Assembly (NCBI GenBank): GCA_013695395.1
Contig: JACDAP010000497.1
Location: 1-7,622 of the forward strand
DNA length: 7,622 nucleotides
Source: Solirubrobacterales bacterium
Lineage (GTDB): Bacteria > Actinomycetota > Thermoleophilia > Solirubrobacterales > Solirubrobacteraceae
Reading direction: 5' to 3'
Below, piece by piece: positions 1-6,557 of this stretch (within the stretch, counting starts at the first letter, position 1; each line of letters begins with the position of its first letter). The notes under the pieces were generated by a model. That model made no database searches. It was not told where the DNA came from and was given only the letters and a program-made list of their open reading frames with translations. A program made the position numbers and the translations under genes.

Positions 1-139
1 GACTAGGTGCGGTCCACGAAGTCATCGCTGCACCGCGCCGATGCGACCGCCGCGCGGGAGCTCGTGCGGGTTACCTTCTGGTTCTTGGACGACCAGAACG
101 TCACCCTCGATGCCCAGCGTCGAGGCCTGCGGCTCCAGG

Positions 140-532
140 TCAGACGGGCCGCACGTCCAGAGCGGGATGCGCCTCGGCGATGACCGCGAAATCGGCGTCC
201 TGCGTGTAGACCGGCAGGCCATGTTGAATCGCCGTGGCCGCGATCACCGCATCGAGCACCGTCACGCGACGACCGACCGCTCGGCACTCGTGGACCAGCC
301 GGGCGAACACGGACATCGTGGCCTCGGTGACCGGGATCGGATCGGCGGATCGCGCGAGCGCCAGAGTCGCGGCGCGCCGGGCCCGTATCTCGTCCTGCTC
401 GGCGGCCAGCACCCCGAGCTCGAGCTCGCCGATCGTCACGACCGAGATCGCGCCCTCGGCGGGCAGCGCCCCGATCCTCCGCCCGCTCTCGGTGGCGATG
501 AACACCGACGTGTCGAGCAGGCCCCGAGCCAC
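140..532 (-). CDS. vapC: VapC-family PIN-domain ribonuclease toxin
   Basis: Toxin of a type II toxin-antitoxin pair; PIN-domain proteins of this family are Mg2+-dependent RNases that cut tRNA or other RNA in the cytoplasm. The 130-residue product begins ARGLLDTSVFIA and keeps the four acidic residues of the PIN active site: D7 (LLDTS), E36 (TIGELELG), D94 (VLDAVIAATA) and D112 (TQDADF). A longer reading from an ATG at 580 is possible, but it would overlap the antitoxin and add an unrelated tail. The GTG at 532 puts the family-typical N-terminus at residue 1 and lies one base after the antitoxin stop, which fits translational coupling. Length is normal for the family and no lesion is visible. 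The toxin identity is well supported; its RNA target cannot be read from sequence. Confidence 0.93.
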   Translation of the reverse strand: MARGLLDTSVFIATESGRRIGALPAEGAISVVTIGELELGVLAAEQDEIRARRAATLALARSADPIPVTEATMSVFARLVHECRAVGRRVTVLDAVIAATAIQHGLPVYTQDADFAVIAEAHPALDVRPV

Positions 533-533
533 G

Positions 534-776
534 TCAGAGCTCGTCCAACGTCTCACCGGCGAGCGCTCGGAGCTCGTCACGCAGGCCAGCGTCGGCAGCT
601 CCGTCGACGAGCTGCCCGCTGAGCCAGTCGCCGGGCAGCCAACGCGCCCGCCGATGGTGGGGAACGATGTCTGCGACCGGCTCTCCGCGCACGGTCAACG
701 TGATGGTCTCACCAGCCGCGACCGCGTCGACGACGCGAGCGGTGTCGTTGCGCAGATCACGGACGCTGACCTCCAT
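534..776 (-). CDS. vapB: VapB/Phd-YefM-type antitoxin
   Basis: Antitoxin partner of the PIN toxin downstream. The 80-residue protein opens MEVSVRDLRNDTARVVDAV, followed by GETITLTVRGEPVADIVP. This is the Phd/YefM-type N-terminal fold, which in the family dimerises, binds the operator and represses its own operon. The acidic C-terminal half (about residues 45-80, ending LRALAGETLDEL) is the segment that usually wraps around and blocks the toxin. The ATG at 776 was chosen because the reading frame upstream loses family character; a GTG three codons earlier is an alternative. The stop lies one base before the toxin GTG, so the pair is an operon in the usual antitoxin-first order. No strong Shine-Dalgarno is seen; a possible -10 box lies close upstream. 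Confidence 0.9.
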   Translation of the reverse strand: MEVSVRDLRNDTARVVDAVAAGETITLTVRGEPVADIVPHHRRARWLPGDWLSGQLVDGAADAGLRDELRALAGETLDEL

Positions 777-783
777 GTGCGAC

Positions 784-789
784 ACCGTA
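784..789 (-). promoter_or_regulatory. Possible -10 box of vapBC, leaderless type
   Basis: On the minus strand TACGGT (TAnnnT pattern) ends seven bases before the antitoxin ATG. Transcription would then begin at or near the start codon, as in leaderless actinobacterial mRNAs, which would explain the lack of a Shine-Dalgarno. No good -35 box is visible, so this is a weak call. Confidence 0.3.
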
Positions 790-820
790 GCACCAGAGTG
801 CCGCGCGGCTGCCCGTTCGC

Positions 821-1108
821 TTACGGGGCGTCGGGCACGAGGTACTCCGCGATCTCGAAGGCGACGATCCGGCTGAAGTCGACGTCCGTGTCGTCGCCGG
901 TCCCACCCTCCCGAAACGCGCGCAGCTCCGCCGCGCCGGTCCAGCGCTCGAACACGTTCACGCGACCCGGATCGACCGGGTCGGCGGAGACCGCGAAGTC
1001 CAGACACCCGCCGGCCTCCCGCGCCAGGCGCACTGCGCCTGCGCTGGCCGCGACGTGCGCGTCCCGATCAGCGGGATCGAGGACGAGACGGCCGGCAACG
1101 ATGAGCAT
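821..1108 (-). CDS. Antibiotic biosynthesis monooxygenase (ABM) domain protein
   Basis: A 95-residue single-domain protein of the dimeric ferredoxin-like ABM/YgiN type. It begins MLIVAGRLVLDPADRDAHVAA (first strand and helix), continues through GGCLDFAVSADP and has the family strand VNVFERWTGAAELRAF (about residues 50-65), where FERW matches the usual E-x-W core. Members are small cytoplasmic oxygenases, quinone-modifying enzymes or haem-related proteins; the substrate cannot be inferred here. The ATG at 1108 is preferred over 1174 because the extra 22 residues are arginine/alanine-rich with no family match. It lies 44 bp upstream of the antitoxin on the same strand and may be cotranscribed with it, though no functional link is evident. 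Its 5' end faces the HicA gene across a short divergent gap. Confidence 0.78.
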   Translation of the reverse strand: MLIVAGRLVLDPADRDAHVAASAGAVRLAREAGGCLDFAVSADPVDPGRVNVFERWTGAAELRAFREGGTGDDTDVDFSRIVAFEIAEYLVPDAP

Positions 1109-1173
1109 GCTCACCAGTCTGGCAATCGCGCTCGCCGCATCACGCTGTCCGCGCCGTTGGTCACGATCCGGCA

Positions 1174-1374
1174 ATGGGCATGAAGGTCCGCGAGGTGATC
1201 AAGCGTCTGGAGGCTGACGGCTACGTGCTCGCGCGGACGCGAGGTGGTCACCGACAGTTCCGCGCCCCGGACGGAAGCCACCTCGTGACCGTTCCCGGAA
1301 AGCCAAACGACACGCTGAGGCCGGGTACGCTGGCGAGTATCCGCCGAGCAACCGGTCTGGAGGAGCTGCGATGA
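1174..1374 (+). CDS. hicA: HicA-type mRNA interferase toxin
   Basis: Toxin of a HicAB pair, a small double-stranded-RNA-binding-fold RNase that cleaves mRNA. The product reads MKVREVIKRLEADGYVLART, then RGGHRQFRAPDGSHLVTVPG and a tail PGTLASIRRATGLEEL. The histidine in GGHRQF is the catalytic residue conserved in the family, and VPGKPNDTLRPGTLASI is the usual C-terminal motif. The reading frame starts at ATG 1174 (MGMKVREV); a second ATG at 1180 gives the more typical MKVREV start, and neither has a clear Shine-Dalgarno. The gene overlaps the next one by four bases (ATGA), so toxin and antitoxin are translationally coupled in the toxin-first order typical of hicAB. Length of 64-66 residues is normal. 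Confidence 0.92.
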   Translation: MGMKVREVIKRLEADGYVLARTRGGHRQFRAPDGSHLVTVPGKPNDTLRPGTLASIRRATGLEELR

Positions 1375-1583
1375 GTGAGTACCTGGTGATCTACGAGCCC
1401 GGTTCCGACGGCTGGAGCGCGTACGTCCCGGATCTTCCGGGGTGCGTCAGCACGGGCACCGACCGCCTTGACGCGGAGGCCGGTATCCGAGAGGCGATCA
1501 GCTTGCACCTCGAGGGCCTGCGCGCCGAAGGCCTTCACGTCCCCAGTCCCTCAACCACCTCGGGCGTCGTCACCGCCGCATAG
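1371..1583 (+). CDS. hicB: HicB-type antitoxin (short form)
   Basis: Antitoxin for HicA. The 70-residue protein has the partially degraded RNase H-like fold of HicB: EYLVIYEPGSDGWSAYVPDLPGCVSTG, then the helix DAEAGIREAISLHLEGLRAEG. YVPDLPGCVSTG is the family signature. There is no C-terminal helix-turn-helix or ribbon-helix-helix after about residue 58; the tail is a short Ser/Thr/Pro-rich stretch. This is therefore the short HicB form, and autoregulation would depend on another factor or on the complex. The ATG at 1371 overlaps the hicA stop. It is followed after 25 bp by the nuclease-like gene, so the three could share a transcript. Confidence 0.9.
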   Translation: MSEYLVIYEPGSDGWSAYVPDLPGCVSTGTDRLDAEAGIREAISLHLEGLRAEGLHVPSPSTTSGVVTAA

Positions 1584-1608
1584 GCGGGCACTACTCGAAG
1601 CGTACGAC

Positions 1609-2325
1609 GTGAAGCCGACCCACACGTCGCTCTTCGCTCGGGCGACACGGTATTCCGAGAGCGCGAAGGCGACGCCTCGCGAGAACCGACTCACCGAGTG
1701 CTTCGCCGGAGTGCTCGAGAGGGTCGAAGGGCTCGCGGTCGACCTCGCCGTGTCGTGGCTGGACCCCGACTCCAGTAGCAGGGGAGTCGGAGAAGTCTCA
1801 CGCCGTTCAACGGCCGATCTGCACTCACTTCTGACGAATTCGCCGTACGCGCTTACGGGCGTACGGACGCAGATCAGAACGAGCGTGGGCAAGTTCGTGG
1901 ACCTCGAGTTGCGGTTCGGCAGTCCTGAGGAGGCTGCGACCGACATCGTCGTTTGGGTCGAGGTCAAGCACGGGACTGGCCTCCATGACGAGCAGGCGCT
2001 GAGCTATCGCGCTTCACTCCGCGCTCTCCATCCTGGGCCGCACGACATGCCGGTAGTGATCCTCGGGCGCCAGAGCGACCTTGATCCATACGGTGACCAG
2101 GTTCCGGACGACTCGCCCCTTCGCAGCTGGGACCGAGTCGGAGGACGAATCCGCACTTTGCGCGATGAGCCAGAGCTGTTCGATGATCCTGTCGATCGCT
2201 GGCTGATGCAGGAATTCCTGACGTTTCTACGAGAGGAGGGCCTCATGCCCCGGAGCGACTTGGCCCCGAGCACCTCACCGCACTCGCCTACTACGGCGCG
2301 GCGGAAGCGGCTCTGGCGGATCTGA
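1609..2325 (+). CDS. PD-(D/E)XK nuclease-like protein, N-terminal part (frameshifted gene)
   Basis: Probable member of the PD-(D/E)XK (restriction-endonuclease-like) superfamily; the exact family is not recognised. From the GTG at 1609 the protein starts KPTHTSLFARATRYSESA. An N-terminal helix RENRLTECFAGVLE (E25, E30) is followed by D98 in KFVDLELRF, the E118-V-K120 pair in VWVEVKHGTG and Q129 in DEQALSYR: the expected order of metal-binding E, D, ExK and Q. The frame is open upstream to 1468, but that part overlaps hicB and is low-complexity Arg/Pro/Ser. After FLREEGLM the in-frame sequence turns into an unrelated Ser/Pro/Arg tail to the stop at 2325, while the natural continuation is in the next frame. 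Such nucleases occur in restriction, repair and phage defence; its place after hicAB suggests an accessory role, which is inference. Confidence 0.65.
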   Translation: MKPTHTSLFARATRYSESAKATPRENRLTECFAGVLERVEGLAVDLAVSWLDPDSSSRGVGEVSRRSTADLHSLLTNSPYALTGVRTQIRTSVGKFVDLELRFGSPEEAATDIVVWVEVKHGTGLHDEQALSYRASLRALHPGPHDMPVVILGRQSDLDPYGDQVPDDSPLRSWDRVGGRIRTLRDEPELFDDPVDRWLMQEFLTFLREEGLMPRSDLAPSTSPHSPTTARRKRLWRI

Positions 2326-2817
2326 CCGCTCACGCCGCGTCCGTTCTCGCCGAACACTTCGGTGCTCCCGCAGACTACGCGCGCATCACGCAGGGACGCG
2401 ACAAGGGTGAGCCACAGCATGGGCTCAACTACTGGTCGATGATCTGGGTGGAGGAGGAAGCGAATCCGTGGGCGGAGGGCTGGCTGGAATGGAAAGTCGC
2501 GCGCGACGACGGGGCGGTAGTCGTCAGCGCCGGGTTCACTCTCCCGAAAGGGATCTCCTTCGTTCAGGATGACGCAACGGCGGTTTGGCTTGCGCGTCTC
2601 GAAAACGACGGTCAAAAGTTCCATCGGTGGACGGCGGACGCAGGGAAACAACGGCTGAACCGACGATCGCCTCCCCAGGACGTTCTGCGTGGGGTGTCGA
2701 TCGAGGGAGCAGGGACGTGCTCTTGGCGATTGGGCTGCGGGGGCCTTCGCCCGTGTTCTTGAAGCGACCGGCATGACGCACCGGCACTTCCCGACGACAC
2801 CGAGATGCGACGAATGA
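2248..2817 (+). pseudogene. Displaced C-terminal part of the nuclease-like gene (two frame changes)
   Basis: Continuation of the gene at 1609 in another frame. From the CCCC run at 2248-2251 the shifted frame reads PERLGPEHLTALAYYGAAEA, then SVLAEHFGAPADYARITQG, GLNYWSMIWVEEEANPWAEG, WLEWKVARDDGAVVVSAGF and FVQDDATAVWLARLENDG: protein-like, with no ATG, GTG or TTG start before the ATG at 2439, so it is unlikely to be an independent gene. After about 2660 this frame becomes unnatural and runs to a stop at 2762. The original frame, open from 2659, gives SREQGRALGDWAAGAFARVLEATGM in overlapping reading and stops at 2815-2817. One lost base near 2248 and one gained base near 2660-2720 would together restore a single protein of about 400 residues. 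Whether this is true decay or sequencing error cannot be told here. Confidence 0.6.
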
Positions 2818-2826
2818 CAGAAGCGA

Positions 2827-2840
2827 AGGGGGGCGCCCCT
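2827..2840. terminator. Weak hairpin between convergent genes
   Basis: AGGGG (2827-2831) pairs with CCCCT (2836-2840) around a four-base loop, in the gap where the plus-strand accessory genes meet the minus-strand ETF operon. It is GC-rich but has no T-tract on either side, so it is only a tentative bidirectional terminator. A second small inverted repeat, AGCGG/CCGCT at 2856-2867, overlaps the first base of the etfQO stop codon. Confidence 0.25.
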
Positions 2841-2866
2841 CGATCAGATCAGGACAGCGGACCCGC

Positions 2867-4642
2867 TCAGGTCAGCTGGTACAGCGGGCCGTCACCGCCC
2901 TCGGGGGTCGTCAGGCGACCGCCCTTGGCGGTGATCGCGCCGCACTGCACGCAGTTCGTGTAGTTGACGATCACGTCGACGTGCTCCTCGGGCTTGCCCT
3001 CGGTCGCCTCGAGCTGCTCGTCGGAGATCTCGTAGACGCCCGCCGGGCACATCCACTGCCACGACTCGGCGATAACGCGCGGGACGTTCTTCTGCACGCG
3101 GATGTGGTTCGGCGCGTCATCGCGGGTCGCGTTGCCCGTGATGAAGACGGACGAGAGCTTGTCGAACGTGTACTTGCCGTCCGGCTTCGGGTAGCTGTCC
3201 TTCGACTTGCCGATGAACATCGGCGTCTCGTCGGAGGCCTTCATCGAGATGCGGCCGGGCGGGAACTTGCCCTTGGTCGCGATCAGGATGTTCGTCTTCG
3301 GGCCACCCTTGATGAGGCCCTTCTGCGCGAGCGGCTGGCGGGTGTTGCGGACCTCCCACAGCTCCTTGCCGACCGAGGAGTTCTCGATCGCGTCCTCGTA
3401 CTTCGCGAAGCTCGACTCGCCGCGCTTGAGCGCCTCAAAGATGTTCTCCGCCGCGATGATGCCCGCCTTGATCGCGTAGTGCAGGCCCTTCAGCGCGGTC
3501 GTGTTGACCATGCCGCCGGCATCGCCGACCAGGACCGCGCCCGGCATCGAGAGCTTCGGCATCGACCAGTATCCGCCGCCCGGCAGCGCCTTGGCGCCCC
3601 AGCCGACACGCTCCCCGCCCTCGAGGATCTTCTTGACGAGCGGGTGGAGCTTGAACTCCTGGAGCAGGTCGTGGCAGGAGGTGGTGGCGTCCGCGTAGTC
3701 GAGGTCGACGACGAAGCCGATCGAGACCATGTCCTCACCGGTCTTCTCGTTCTTCATCGGGTAGATCCACGAGCCGCCGGTGTGGTGGTACTTCGTGTTC
3801 AGCTTGAGCGGCCACGGGCCGATCGTGTGGATCACACGGTCCAGGGGCTTGGCGACCTTCCAGACCTCCTTGACCCCGAGCTCCCAGTTCTGCGGCTCGC
3901 GGCCCTCGGCCAGGCCGAACTCCTTGATGGCGCCGCCGGTCAGGTGGCCCCAGCAGCCCTCAGCCAGGACGGTCGCCTGCGCGGTGATGTCCGCGCCGGG
4001 CTCGAAGTTGCCCTGCTCCTTGCCGTCCTTGCCGCGGCCCTTGTCGCCCGAGCGCACGCCCTGGACGCGGCCCTCGGTGACGAGCAGCTCGCTGGCGGCG
4101 GTCTCCGTGAGGATGTACGCGCCCGCCTCCTCGGCCTTCGCGGCCATGAAGCGGCAGAGCGCGGCGACCGAGATGACCTCGGCGCCATGGTTCTTGAACG
4201 GCGGGGGCGTCGGGATGCGGATCGACGTCTTGCCGTTGGGCAGCATGTAGACGCCCTCCTTCTCGACCTCGCCGAACGCGAAGCCCTCCTTGCGCCAGTC
4301 CTCCCGGCTCAACTCCGGGTAGAGCTCAACCAGGGAGTCCGGGCGCATGACCGCGCCGGAGAGATTGTGGCCGCCGCAGGTCTTGGCCTTCTCGATCACC
4401 GCGACGGGCACCTCGCCCAGCCGCTCCATGACCTCTGGCCCGCCCACCGACTCGTCCGCGAGCAGCTGGAGCAGCCGAGTGGCGCAGGCGAGGCCGGCGG
4501 TGCCGCCGCCGACGATCGCGACGCCCACCTCGATGCGCTCGTCCTCAGGGTCGAGCTCCCGCTTGATGAACTCCTGCTGGGAGTTCACCGGGGGCGGGAA
4601 CGCGGCGGGAACCGTCGCGGTGCTTGCGTTGCCTGACGCCAT
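2867..4642 (-). CDS. etfQO: Electron transfer flavoprotein:quinone oxidoreductase (ETF-QO)
   Basis: Membrane-associated flavoprotein that takes electrons from reduced ETF and passes them to the quinone pool (menaquinone is likely in an actinobacterium). The 591-residue protein has a Rossmann FAD motif VAIVGGGTAGLA (GGGTAG at 45-50), CGGHNLSGAV, the ETF-QO stretch AEGCWGHLTGGAIKEFGL, LGVKEVWKV, SIGFVVDLDYAD, the second FAD segment VLVGDAGGMVNTTALKGLHY, and the Fe-S region with PKPDGKYTFDKLSS and CPAGVYE. Length and order match mitochondrial ETF-QO without its targeting peptide. Oddity: cluster cysteines are C532, C564 and C567, and the fourth position of the usual CxxCxxC is Ile570 (NCVQCGAI). 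The ATG at 4642 has AAAGG nine bases upstream. It is the last gene of the etfB-etfA-etfQO operon, 30 bp after etfA. Confidence 0.95.
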   Translation of the reverse strand: MASGNASTATVPAAFPPPVNSQQEFIKRELDPEDERIEVGVAIVGGGTAGLACATRLLQLLADESVGGPEVMERLGEVPVAVIEKAKTCGGHNLSGAVMRPDSLVELYPELSREDWRKEGFAFGEVEKEGVYMLPNGKTSIRIPTPPPFKNHGAEVISVAALCRFMAAKAEEAGAYILTETAASELLVTEGRVQGVRSGDKGRGKDGKEQGNFEPGADITAQATVLAEGCWGHLTGGAIKEFGLAEGREPQNWELGVKEVWKVAKPLDRVIHTIGPWPLKLNTKYHHTGGSWIYPMKNEKTGEDMVSIGFVVDLDYADATTSCHDLLQEFKLHPLVKKILEGGERVGWGAKALPGGGYWSMPKLSMPGAVLVGDAGGMVNTTALKGLHYAIKAGIIAAENIFEALKRGESSFAKYEDAIENSSVGKELWEVRNTRQPLAQKGLIKGGPKTNILIATKGKFPPGRISMKASDETPMFIGKSKDSYPKPDGKYTFDKLSSVFITGNATRDDAPNHIRVQKNVPRVIAESWQWMCPAGVYEISDEQLEATEGKPEEHVDVIVNYTNCVQCGAITAKGGRLTTPEGGDGPLYQLT

Positions 4643-4672
4643 GAGGACGAGCCTTTCTTGCGAGGGGTGGTT

Positions 4673-5644
4673 CTAAGCGCGCTTGGCCGCGATGGCTTCG
4701 GCGAGCTTGGGGACGATCTTGTTCAGGTCGCCGACGATGCCGAGGTCGGAGAACTCGAAGATCGGGGCGTTCGCGTCCTTGTTGATCGCCACGATGTTCT
4801 CCGAGGACTGCATGCCGACCTTGTGCTGGATCGCGCCGGAGATGCCGGCGGCCAGGTAGAGCTTCGGCGCCACGGTCTTGCCCGTCTGCCCGATCTGGCC
4901 CGCGTACGGGTACCAGCCGGCGTCGACGACCGCGCGGGTCGCGGCCACGGCGGTCGAGCCGCCGAAGGCCTCGGCCAGCGTCTGCAGGAGGTCGAAGCCC
5001 TCGGCGTTGCCGAGCCCGCGGCCACCGGCGATCAGCGTGCCGGCGCCCTCGATGTCGACGTCCGCGCCACGCTGCTCGCCGCGCGAGACGATGCTCGCCT
5101 GTGCGGCCTGGGCAGACGGCTCGGCCGTCACACTGACGACCTCGGCCGCGCTCCCGCCGGCCTTCAGCTCGAACGCGTTCAGGCGCCCGATGATGATGCC
5201 CTTGGTCTTGTAGCGAGACTGCGAGATCGAGGAGTCACCCAGGATCGGGCGCTCGGCGACGAGCTTGCCGTCCTCCACCAGGACGTTCGTGACCTCCATG
5301 GTCACGCCCGCCTGCAGGCGCGCGGCGAGGCCGGCGCCGACCTCGAAGCCGAGCAGGCCGCCACCGAAGACGGCGTAGTCGATGCCCTCGTCGCCCATGA
5401 CCTTCGCCATGACGTCGACGACCGGCTGCGCGAGCCCCTCGGGGCCCTCGGCCTTGAAGACCTTCCCCGCGCCGTACTCACCCAGGGTGGCGGCGAGCTC
5501 GTCGCTGATGCCCTCGCCGACGACGACCGCGTGGGCCGAGCCGCCGGCCTCACCGGCGAGCTTGGAGGCCTCGGAGATCGCCCCGAGCGAGTTCTTGTTG
5601 AAGGCGCCCTCGTAGTGCAGCGCGTAAACCAGGATGTCGGCCAT
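4673..5644 (-). CDS. etfA: Electron transfer flavoprotein, alpha subunit
   Basis: FAD-binding subunit of heterodimeric ETF, the soluble carrier that collects electrons from acyl-CoA dehydrogenases. The 323-residue protein has an N-terminal alpha/beta domain ([20 protein letters not shown], then HAVVVGEG) and the conserved C-terminal FAD domain: IAGGRGLG (205-212), [17 protein letters not shown] (240-256), [13 protein letters not shown] (263-274), [13 protein letters not shown] (284-296) and DLGIVGDL (300-307). All are standard EtfA/FixB signatures and length is typical. The ATG at 5644 directly follows the etfB stop with no gap (TAGATG), which implies coupled translation and equal subunit supply. 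Together with etfQO downstream this indicates a respiratory rather than a bifurcating ETF. Confidence 0.97.
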   Translation of the reverse strand: MADILVYALHYEGAFNKNSLGAISEASKLAGEAGGSAHAVVVGEGISDELAATLGEYGAGKVFKAEGPEGLAQPVVDVMAKVMGDEGIDYAVFGGGLLGFEVGAGLAARLQAGVTMEVTNVLVEDGKLVAERPILGDSSISQSRYKTKGIIIGRLNAFELKAGGSAAEVVSVTAEPSAQAAQASIVSRGEQRGADVDIEGAGTLIAGGRGLGNAEGFDLLQTLAEAFGGSTAVAATRAVVDAGWYPYAGQIGQTGKTVAPKLYLAAGISGAIQHKVGMQSSENIVAINKDANAPIFEFSDLGIVGDLNKIVPKLAEAIAAKRA

Positions 5645-6436
5645 CTAGATCAGCTTCCTCTCGTCGAGCCAAGCGACGATCTTCTCGACCGTCTCGTTCG
5701 TGTCCTCGTCCTCGATGATCTGGCCCGCGGCCTTCTGCGGCGGGGCCTTGAACTCACCGCACTGCACCTGCGAGCCGTCCGCGCCGACCATCGAGACGTC
5801 GATGCTCGCGTCGCCGACGCTCTTCGTCTCGAGCGGCTTCTTCTTCGCGCCCATGATCGCCTTCAGCGACGGATAGCGCGGCTCGTTGATCGCGTCGCCG
5901 ACGGAGATGACCGCGGGGAACGTGACCTGGACGGTGTCGTAGCCGTACTCGGCCTGGCGCTCGCACTTCACGCCGGAACCCTCGACGTCCATCTTCACGA
6001 CCTGCGTGAGCGACGGCATCCCGAGGTGCTCGGCCACGACCGCACCGATCGTGTAGCACTCGCCGTCGTCGGACTGCTGGCCGAGCAGGACGAGGTCGGG
6101 GCTCTCAGCCTTGATCGCGCTCGCGAGGGCGTAGCCGGTGGCGGCGACGTCCGAGCCCGCGAGGGCGTCGTCGGAGAGGTGGACCGAGCGATCAGCGCCC
6201 AGGGAGACGGCCTTGTGGAGCGCGCGCACGGCGGACGCGGGGCCCATGGAGACCGCGACGATCTCCTCGACCTCGACCTCGCCGCCCTCCTTGAGCTGCA
6301 TGGCCGCCTCGATGGCGTGGGTGTCGTAGGGGTTCAGGTTCTTCTCGCCTGAGCGGTCCATACGACCGGTCGACGGGTCGATGCGCTTGGTGACAGCAGC
6401 ATCGGGAACCTCTTTGACCAGAACACAGATCTTCAC
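5645..6436 (-). CDS. etfB: Electron transfer flavoprotein, beta subunit
   Basis: Small subunit of ETF, which binds a structural AMP and docks onto acyl-CoA dehydrogenases. The 263-residue protein starts MKICVLVKEVPDAAVTKRID and carries NPYDTHAIEAAMQLKE, the nucleotide-binding stretch LLGQQSDDGECYTIGAVVAEHLG (about 117-139) in overlapping reading, and the EtfB signature NEPRYPSLKAIMGAKKK (184-200). The stretch SDDGECYTIG differs from the DGDTAQVGP-like motif of electron-bifurcating EtfB, which argues for an ordinary respiratory ETF (family knowledge plus inference). The start is GTG at 6436; a perfect AAGGAGG lies five bases upstream, so this start is secure. First gene of the operon, followed without a gap by etfA. 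Confidence 0.97.
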   Translation of the reverse strand: MKICVLVKEVPDAAVTKRIDPSTGRMDRSGEKNLNPYDTHAIEAAMQLKEGGEVEVEEIVAVSMGPASAVRALHKAVSLGADRSVHLSDDALAGSDVAATGYALASAIKAESPDLVLLGQQSDDGECYTIGAVVAEHLGMPSLTQVVKMDVEGSGVKCERQAEYGYDTVQVTFPAVISVGDAINEPRYPSLKAIMGAKKKPLETKSVGDASIDVSMVGADGSQVQCGEFKAPPQKAAGQIIEDEDTNETVEKIVAWLDERKLI

Positions 6437-6441
6437 TTCGG

Positions 6442-6448
6442 CCTCCTT
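6442..6448 (-). promoter_or_regulatory. Consensus ribosome binding site of etfB
   Basis: AAGGAGG on the minus strand, five bases before the GTG at 6436. It is the strongest Shine-Dalgarno in the window and fixes the etfB start despite the non-ATG codon. Confidence 0.85.
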
Positions 6449-6466
6449 GGCAAACGGACGTTCGGG

Positions 6467-6497
6467 AGTGTAGCTAGCGGGTTGACTGACGAGTCAA
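6467..6497 (-). promoter_or_regulatory. Possible promoter of the etfB-etfA-etfQO operon
   Basis: On the minus strand TTGACT (6492-6497) resembles a -35 box and TACACT (6467-6472) a -10 box, about 30 bases before etfB. The 19-base spacer is longer than the usual 17, so the assignment is tentative. The TTGACT is also one arm of an inverted repeat, so a repressor bound there would cover the promoter. Confidence 0.4.
6482..6497. promoter_or_regulatory. Perfect inverted repeat, candidate operator of the ETF operon
   Basis: TTGACT-GACG-AGTCAA: two perfect six-base arms around four bases, the only clean palindrome in the etfB upstream region. Size and symmetry fit operators of dimeric regulators such as TetR or GntR families, which often control acyl-CoA and fatty-acid oxidation genes in actinobacteria. 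No regulator gene is in the window, so the binding protein is unknown. Confidence 0.45.
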
Positions 6498-6506
6498 TCG
6501 GGCGAG

Positions 6507-6520
6507 CGCAGCGTGCTGCG
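6507..6520 (-). terminator. Weak hairpin downstream of the B12-binding gene
   Basis: CGCAG (6507-6511) and CTGCG (6516-6520) form a GC stem around a four-base loop, about 38 bases after the stop of the B12-binding gene. There is no T-tract, so termination here is only possible, not shown. Confidence 0.25.
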
Positions 6521-6557
6521 GGCTGCGGGATGTGCGAGACGACGTGGGCGCTCGGGA

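Noticed and set aside
22..222. Short minus-strand frame ending GGRIGAVQR, and a plus-strand frame at about 7-183 containing VTFWFLDDQNVTLDAQ
   Set aside because: Both look somewhat protein-like, but they overlap each other and the vapC end, and neither has a supported start or known motif. Nothing in 1-139 can be called with confidence.
234..1217. Plus-strand open frame of 327 codons
   Set aside because: Runs antisense across vapC, vapB and the ABM gene, is Ser/Arg/Ala-rich and has no domain-like segment.
2439..2762. Separate 107-residue gene starting at ATG 2439
   Set aside because: Protein-like sequence in this frame extends well upstream of the ATG with no start codon, and joins naturally to the nuclease-like gene, so it is treated as a displaced fragment.
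2981..4636. Plus-strand open frame of 551 codons
   Set aside because: It is antisense to etfQO over its whole length, with Leu/Arg/Asp/Val-rich low-complexity composition and no recognisable motif: a mirror of high-GC codon bias.
4658..6352. Plus-strand open frame of 564 codons
   Set aside because: Antisense to etfA and etfB, which have full family signatures; composition is typical of a shadow frame.
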